This document shows positions 59,780 through 64,000 of a stretch of DNA of 64,000 nucleotides, piece by piece; positions within the stretch are counted from its first letter, which is position 1; every line of letters begins with the position of its first letter. Under the pieces are notes generated by a model. It worked only from the letters and a program-made list of their open reading frames with translations. It made no database searches and was not told the DNA's origin. The position numbers and the translations under genes were made by a program. The DNA lies in NCBI RefSeq assembly GCF_021789175.1, contig NZ_CP084560.1, positions 558,001-622,000 on the forward strand, given 5' to 3'. The DNA comes from Arthrobacter sp. FW306-2-2C-D06B (lineage in GTDB: Bacteria > Actinomycetota > Actinomycetes > Actinomycetales > Micrococcaceae).

Positions 59780-60229
59780 TTACAGCCCGTGGCGTAGCCC
59801 GATCGCCTGGAATGCCGGCGCCATTTGCCGCAGGCGCGGGAGGGAGGAGACGACGACGTCGTCCAGCTCCCGGTAGAAGGCTTCCCTCGCGCGCGCCAAG
59901 GCATGACGCAAGCCGCATTCCGTGATCAGGGGGCAGTCACCATGGGCGGATTGGCACTCGGCGGGGTCGAGCCTGGTATTCAGTTTCCGCAGGACCTGGC
60001 CAACGGTGGCTCGCTGCCCGGCGGCGCTGAGTCGGGATCCGCCCTTGCGGCCGCGCTCGACGTCGATGAGGCCCAGCTCCCGGAGCCGAACAATGGCCTT
60101 GCTGACGTGGTGGTAAGGAGTCCCCACGGCGTCCGCGATGTTCTGGGTCGTCAGGAGTTCACCTGCGGGCGCGGACGATAGAACCAGGAGCGCACGCAGG
60201 CTCACATCCGCGAAGGCATTGATCTTCAT
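59780..60229 (-). CDS. nsrR: Rrf2-family regulator, NsrR type (iron-sulfur)
   Basis: 149 residues. Winged helix: LLTTQNIADAVGTPYHHVSKAIVRLRELGLIDVERGRKGGSRL. The three cluster cysteines Cys92, Cys99 and Cys105 (ECQSAHGDCPLITEC) match NsrR, which holds an Fe-S cluster that reacts with nitric oxide. The usual target hmp is reduced to a fragment next to it, so any living target must be elsewhere. Confidence 0.9.
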   Translation of the reverse strand: MKINAFADVSLRALLVLSSAPAGELLTTQNIADAVGTPYHHVSKAIVRLRELGLIDVERGRKGGSRLSAAGQRATVGQVLRKLNTRLDPAECQSAHGDCPLITECGLRHALARAREAFYRELDDVVVSSLPRLRQMAPAFQAIGLRHGL

Positions 60230-60253
60230 GCCCTCAAGCTTACGGAGTAAGGT

Positions 60254-60706
60254 CTAGTCCACCCATACGAGGGGTTCATTGGTGTCGGCTTCGGCGTTGT
60301 CAAAGGTGAAGCCCTCGGCGGTCTGGACATAAGGGATAACGGCTGCGAGGAGGCCGCCGCCGCGATGCTCAGCCGCTGCGTGAATCCCGTCCGAGCCGTG
60401 TTCCGGAAGGATTACGTCGTTGGCAATCGCCACCGCGCGGTATTCGTCACGGCCTTGGCGCAGCAATTCGAGGATGTCTGCCAGCATCGACTCTGTGTCG
60501 ACATTTCCCTCGTCGTCCGGCTCTCCAGGCGTTACGAAGACGATCCGAAGTTCGTTGTCCTCGGCGAGCGTGACTGCGAAGGGCAGGAAGCCACCGTTTT
60601 GTTCCAGGTGTTCCTGCGCCGTTGCCAAGGCGGCCCCCAGCGTTTCACGCACTTCGCGGAGTTCGTGATCCTCTGTGTTTTCGAGGCCGTTGATCTGGGG
60701 ATCCAT
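60254..60706 (-). CDS. Conserved small acidic protein, unknown function
   Basis: 150 residues, acidic (about 30 Asp/Glu). Alpha/beta pattern with the block FLPFAVTLAEDNELRIVFV and later AVAIANDVILPEHGSDGIHAAAEHRGG. I recognise no named domain, but codon pattern and amino-acid make-up are those of a normal cytoplasmic protein. It lies 27 bp after the phosphomannomutase gene on the same strand, so is probably co-transcribed with it. Confidence 0.75.
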   Translation of the reverse strand: MDPQINGLENTEDHELREVRETLGAALATAQEHLEQNGGFLPFAVTLAEDNELRIVFVTPGEPDDEGNVDTESMLADILELLRQGRDEYRAVAIANDVILPEHGSDGIHAAAEHRGGGLLAAVIPYVQTAEGFTFDNAEADTNEPLVWVD

Positions 60707-60733
60707 GTTGTTGCCCGCCTTCGGGGTTGTCGG

Positions 60734-62152
60734 CTAGGACCGGACCAGTGCGAGGACGCGGTCCCGTACCTTTTCCATGGTGGCAACATCCTTCGCCTCG
60801 GCGTTCAGCCGCAGGAACGGCTCCGTGTTGGACGGACGAAGATTGAACCACCAGCTGCCGTCCTTCGCGGTGAAGGTGCTGCCATCCATGTAGTCCACGT
60901 CGACGTCTTCGCCGTCAAAATCGGCGCGGACCCGCTCGATGGCTCCTGCCTTGTCCTCGATTTCGGAATTGATTTCACCGGAAGAGACATAAGGCTCGTA
61001 CTGCCGGCCAAGGTCGGACAGCGGGCCGTCCTGCTCGCCCAATGCCGCCAAGACGTGCATGGCCGCGAGCATGCCGGTGTCCGCGTTCCAAAAATCGCGG
61101 AAGTAGAAATGCGCCGAGTGTTCGCCGCCGAAGACGGCTCCTTCTTCGGCCATGACTGCCTTGATGAACGAGTGCCCCACACGAGTGCGCACGGCCCTGC
61201 CACCATCCGCGGTCACGAGCTCCGGGACTGCCCGCGAGGTCAGCAGGTTGTGGATGATCACGGGGGTCTTTTCACCCGCGGCCTGTGCTCGGGCGATTTC
61301 CCGGCGCGCGACCATTCCGGTGATGGCGGACGGGGACACGGGTTCGCCCTTCTCGTCAATCACGAAGCAACGGTCCGCGTCGCCGTCGAACGCCAGGCCG
61401 ATATCCGCGCCGTGTTCGATCACTGCGGCTTGCAGATCGCGCAGGTTTTCGGGCTCAAGCGGATTCGCGGGGTGATTCGGGAAAGAGCCGTCCAGCTCAA
61501 AGTACAGCGGGACGATCTCGAACGGCAGGGCAGGAAGCAACTGGTCACCAAGTACTGCGGGAGTGGTCAGCCCGGCCATGCCGTTTCCGGCGTCAACGAC
61601 GATCTTCAGCGGACGGGAGCCCTTGAGGTCAACCAGGCTGCGCAAGTACTCGGAATAGTCCTTCAGGACATCGCGGGTGCTGATCTTGCCTTGGGTCTCC
61701 GCGGCCGGGATGCTACCGCTGTTGAGGTAGTTCTCCGCGAGTGCCTGGATTTCCTTGAGGCCTGTTTCGGACGAGATCGGCTGTGCGCCGGCCTTGGACA
61801 TCTTGATGCCGTTGTATTCGGCCGGGTTGTGGCTCGCAGTGAACGTGGCACCGGCAGCATTGAGCGCCCCGCAGGCGTAGTAGAGCTCATCGGTGGAGAT
61901 GAGGTCCAGGAGCTGGACATTGGCTCCGCGGCGGGCGGCGCCGTCGGCGAATGCCTTGATGAATTCGGGGGATGACGGGCGCATGTCGCCGCCAACCAGC
62001 ACCGTCTGGCCAGCGAGGCCGAGGGTGTCGACGAAGGCCGCGCCGACGGATTCCACGATGTGGGATGTGATGGATTCGCCGACGATTCCCCGGACGTCAT
62101 AGGCCTTGAAGGAAGCCGAGAGGTCAAATGTCTTGTTCTGCTCGCTAGTCAC
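60734..62152 (-). CDS. manB: Phosphomannomutase/phosphoglucomutase
   Basis: About 472 residues of the alpha-D-phosphohexomutase family. N-terminal FKAYDVRGIVGESI, phosphoserine loop TFTASHNPAEYNGIKMSK, metal loop AFDGDADRCFVID, sugar loop GGEHSAHFYFRDF, and phosphate loop RPSNTEPFLRLNAEA. Interconverts mannose or glucose 1- and 6-phosphates for nucleotide sugars and wall glycans. Two in-frame GTG starts exist (62152 and 62185); 62152 fits homologue starts and I prefer it. Confidence 0.92.
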   Translation of the reverse strand: MTSEQNKTFDLSASFKAYDVRGIVGESITSHIVESVGAAFVDTLGLAGQTVLVGGDMRPSSPEFIKAFADGAARRGANVQLLDLISTDELYYACGALNAAGATFTASHNPAEYNGIKMSKAGAQPISSETGLKEIQALAENYLNSGSIPAAETQGKISTRDVLKDYSEYLRSLVDLKGSRPLKIVVDAGNGMAGLTTPAVLGDQLLPALPFEIVPLYFELDGSFPNHPANPLEPENLRDLQAAVIEHGADIGLAFDGDADRCFVIDEKGEPVSPSAITGMVARREIARAQAAGEKTPVIIHNLLTSRAVPELVTADGGRAVRTRVGHSFIKAVMAEEGAVFGGEHSAHFYFRDFWNADTGMLAAMHVLAALGEQDGPLSDLGRQYEPYVSSGEINSEIEDKAGAIERVRADFDGEDVDVDYMDGSTFTAKDGSWWFNLRPSNTEPFLRLNAEAKDVATMEKVRDRVLALVRS

Positions 62153-62190
62153 GCGCTCAATCTTACTGTGGAGCGAGGTGGTCACTGCGA

Positions 62191-62239
62191 CGGGACGTCA
62201 TCTATGTGGAAAACGCGTGTCCACATAGATGACGTCCCG
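62191..62239. repeat. Palindrome between manB and recQ
   Basis: 20-bp perfect arms (62191-62210 and 62220-62239; core GGGACGTCATCTATGTGG) around a 9-base loop. It stands between divergent genes, so it is not a terminator of either; it could be an operator or a dispersed palindrome. Confidence 0.8.
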
Positions 62240-62276
62240 GGTTCTGGCTGTCTGCGGGTGCTGGAATACTGAAGCC

Positions 62277-64000
62277 ATGCCCAACAACCCGGATGCTGCC
62301 CTACTCGCAGCAGAACAGTCCTCCACCCGGCTGCAGGCCCTTGAAGTACTGAAGGAGCTTGTGGGAAATGCGGACGCCCGATTCCACGACGGCCAGTATG
62401 AGGCGATTGAGGCCCTCGTCGACGCCGGACGGCGCGCGTTGGTGGTGCAGCGGACGGGCTGGGGCAAGTCGGCTGTTTACTTCGTCTCTTCGTTGTTGTT
62501 GAGGCGCCGGGGCGCTGGCCCGACCCTCATCGTTTCGCCGCTGCTCGCATTGATGCGCGACCAGGTGGCGGCAGCCGCACGGGCGGGGGTGCGGGCCGTA
62601 GCGATCAACTCCGCAAACCAGCTTGAGTGGGACAACGTCCGCGAGCAACTGGCCGCGGACGAGGTGGACGTCCTTCTGGTTTCTCCGGAGCGGCTCACCA
62701 ATCCTTCATTCCGGGAAAACCAACTTCCCGAGCTCATCCGCCGTACCGGTCTCCTGGTGATTGACGAGGCACACTGTATTTCGGACTGGGGGCACGATTT
62801 CCGTCCCGACTATCGGCGCATCTCCGATCTCATCGAGCAACTGCCCGGCAGTGTTCCCGTGTTGGCCACCACGGCCACGGCCAACTCCCGGGTGGTCCAT
62901 GACATCGAAGAACAGCTCGGCGCCGGAGTGCTGACCATCCGCGGGGAGCTTGGCCGGGAGTCCTTGCGGCTGGGTGTCTTGAAACTCGCCGACTCGCGGG
63001 ATCGCCTTGGCTGGTTGCTGACCCATCTTGCAAACATGCCAGGCAGCGGAATCATCTACACCCTGACCGTTTCTGCAGCTGAAGACACCGCCCGGCTGCT
63101 CTCCGAGGCAGGCCACAACGTCTTGTCCTACACCGGGAGGACGGATCCCGCGGATCGCGAACGTGCCGAGCAACTCCTCAAGGACAACCAAGTGAAGGCG
63201 CTGGTTGCCACTTCGGCGCTTGGCATGGGCTTCGATAAGCCGGATCTCGGGTTCGTCATCCACCTTGGTGCCCCGTCATCGCCCGTGGCTTACTACCAGC
63301 AAGTTGGCCGTGCCGGCCGTGGCGCCGCAAATGCCGATGTGCTCCTCCTGCCCGGTTCCGAGGACCGCGAGATCTGGCAGTACTTTGCGACCGCTTCAAT
63401 GCCCTCGGAGGAAAAGGCCGCAGCAGTCCTCAATGTCTTGGGCGAATCAGGCTCTGCCTTGTCCACGGTGGCCCTCGAAGCGCGGGTGGACCTGCGACGG
63501 ACGCCTTTGGAACTCCTGCTGAAGGTCCTCGCCGTGGATGGAGCGGTGGAGCGCGTGGGCGGTGGGTGGAGGTCGACAGGACGTCCGTGGATTTACGACG
63601 CCGATCGCTACGCCCGCATCGCCGAGGCCCGGGTGGACGAGCAGGATTCCATGGTGATTTACCAGGACACCGCCGGATGCCGCATGGAATACATCACTGC
63701 GGTCCTGGACGACGAATCCGCACGTGCATGCGGCCGTTGCGACAATTGCGCCGGCAAGTGGTTCCCGGCCGACGTGGCAGCAGCGGCCGCCGACGCCGCC
63801 GGGCAGACCCTTCGGCGCGCGGGTCTTGCACTGGAACCACGGCTTCAATGGCCCAGTGGCATGGATCGGCTCGGCGTGACAGTGAAAGGCAAGATCAAAC
63901 CGGAGGAGTTGCTGGCCGAAGGCCGCGTGCTGGCCCGCCTGACCGACCTCGGCTGGGGTGGTGCCCTCCGTGAGCTCTTTGCGGCCGGTGCCGCTGACCG
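62277..64000 (+). CDS. recQ: RecQ-family ATP-dependent DNA helicase, 3' end cut by window edge
   Basis: First 574 codons. Motifs in order: GQYEAIEALVDAG (Q-type motif 0), Walker A QRTGWGKSAVYF, LIVSPLLALMRDQ, DEAH-like VIDEAHCISDWGHDFRPDY, LATTATAN, TSALGMGFDKPDLGFVIHLGAPSSPVAYYQQVGRAGR. The zinc cysteines in CRMEYI ... CGRCDNC are present (about residues 467-495). Walker A has RTGWGKS in place of TGxGKS, a mild change. Unwinds DNA in recombination and replication restart. The 3' end lies beyond the window. Confidence 0.92.
   Translation, partial: MPNNPDAALLAAEQSSTRLQALEVLKELVGNADARFHDGQYEAIEALVDAGRRALVVQRTGWGKSAVYFVSSLLLRRRGAGPTLIVSPLLALMRDQVAAAARAGVRAVAINSANQLEWDNVREQLAADEVDVLLVSPERLTNPSFRENQLPELIRRTGLLVIDEAHCISDWGHDFRPDYRRISDLIEQLPGSVPVLATTATANSRVVHDIEEQLGAGVLTIRGELGRESLRLGVLKLADSRDRLGWLLTHLANMPGSGIIYTLTVSAAEDTARLLSEAGHNVLSYTGRTDPADRERAEQLLKDNQVKALVATSALGMGFDKPDLGFVIHLGAPSSPVAYYQQVGRAGRGAANADVLLLPGSEDREIWQYFATASMPSEEKAAAVLNVLGESGSALSTVALEARVDLRRTPLELLLKVLAVDGAVERVGGGWRSTGRPWIYDADRYARIAEARVDEQDSMVIYQDTAGCRMEYITAVLDDESARACGRCDNCAGKWFPADVAAAAADAAGQTLRRAGLALEPRLQWPSGMDRLGVTVKGKIKPEELLAEGRVLARLTDLGWGGALRELFAAGAAD

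Noticed and set aside
60365..61975. Open plus-strand frame of 536 codons
   Set aside because: Antisense of the phosphomannomutase and small acidic protein genes; no domain seen.

Overview
The window is 64 kb of high-GC actinobacterial chromosome. Gene content and style point to Arthrobacter sensu lato (Micrococcaceae). The signs are dense GC-rich coding on both strands, many ATGA/GTGA start-stop overlaps, a c-di-AMP riboswitch in front of a secreted lytic transglycosylase, GTP-type PEP carboxykinase, and a dipeptide-type sialate ABC transporter with a permease fused to its ATPase. The assignment rests on recognised protein families and layout only. There are no phage genes, integrases, complete insertion sequences, CRISPR arrays or rRNA genes.

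Region 1 (1-5.7 kb): a secreted GH32 fructanase (5' part only, reading off the left edge) with two LacI-type operators on its promoter; an acyltransferase-3 membrane protein; then a tightly overlapping alkylation-repair operon (possible 14-codon leader, small sigma factor, Ogt methyltransferase, nucleic-acid-type 2OG-Fe(II) oxygenase, Ada-like metal-binding protein lacking the acceptor cysteine) followed by a SnoaL-like protein. Region 2 (5.8-16.5 kb): tRNA-Ser(CGA), a dehydrogenase plus a degenerate PTPS-fold protein, an AlkZ-like protein, acylphosphatase, VOC proteins, a LysR/TDT transporter pair, tadA, upp, a TetR/DHA2 efflux pair with two matching operators, and a HAD phosphatase.

Region 3 (16.4-24.3 kb): a seven-gene amino-sugar operon (SSS symporter, AGE epimerase, NagB-like, SIS protein, NagA-like, ceramidase-like hydrolase, LacI regulator). 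Every junction overlaps by 4 bp, and a perfect LacI operator stands in front. Region 4 (24.4-34.5 kb): two GT39-type membrane glycosyltransferases and a GT2-GtrA protein, a riboswitch-controlled transglycosylase, a PhoP-like two-component system, and a divergent repeat-bearing membrane protein. PhoP-type direct-repeat boxes (7-4-7) lie in front of the glycosyltransferase operon, the two-component operon and the membrane protein gene. I infer a small local regulon for cell-surface glycosylation.

Region 5 (34.5-44.1 kb): a long leader and an orphan winged-helix regulator, SixA-like phosphatase, LysR/EamA pair, an Arg/Pro/Ala-tailed membrane protein, a self-regulated TetR-YhgE-pseudo-ABC operon, and a flavin disulfide oxidoreductase. 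Region 6 (44.2-54.2 kb): a sialic acid cluster (nanE, nanK, nanA, ABC transporter, FadR-type regulator). A 317-bp inverted-repeat element without a gene sits between nanK and nanA. NanE should yield GlcNAc-6-P, which the NagA/NagB-like enzymes of region 3 could process. Region 7 (54.6-64 kb): tRNA-Arg(ACG), pckG, a rifampin-phosphotransferase-like enzyme behind a perfect palindrome, a 41-residue remnant of flavohemoglobin beside its usual regulator NsrR, a conserved small protein, phosphomannomutase, and the 5' part of recQ.

A family of 60-66 bp intergenic hairpins, with three related copies at 36.0, 51.4 and 59.6 kb and two unrelated look-alikes at 15.2 and 62.2 kb, is scattered between genes.
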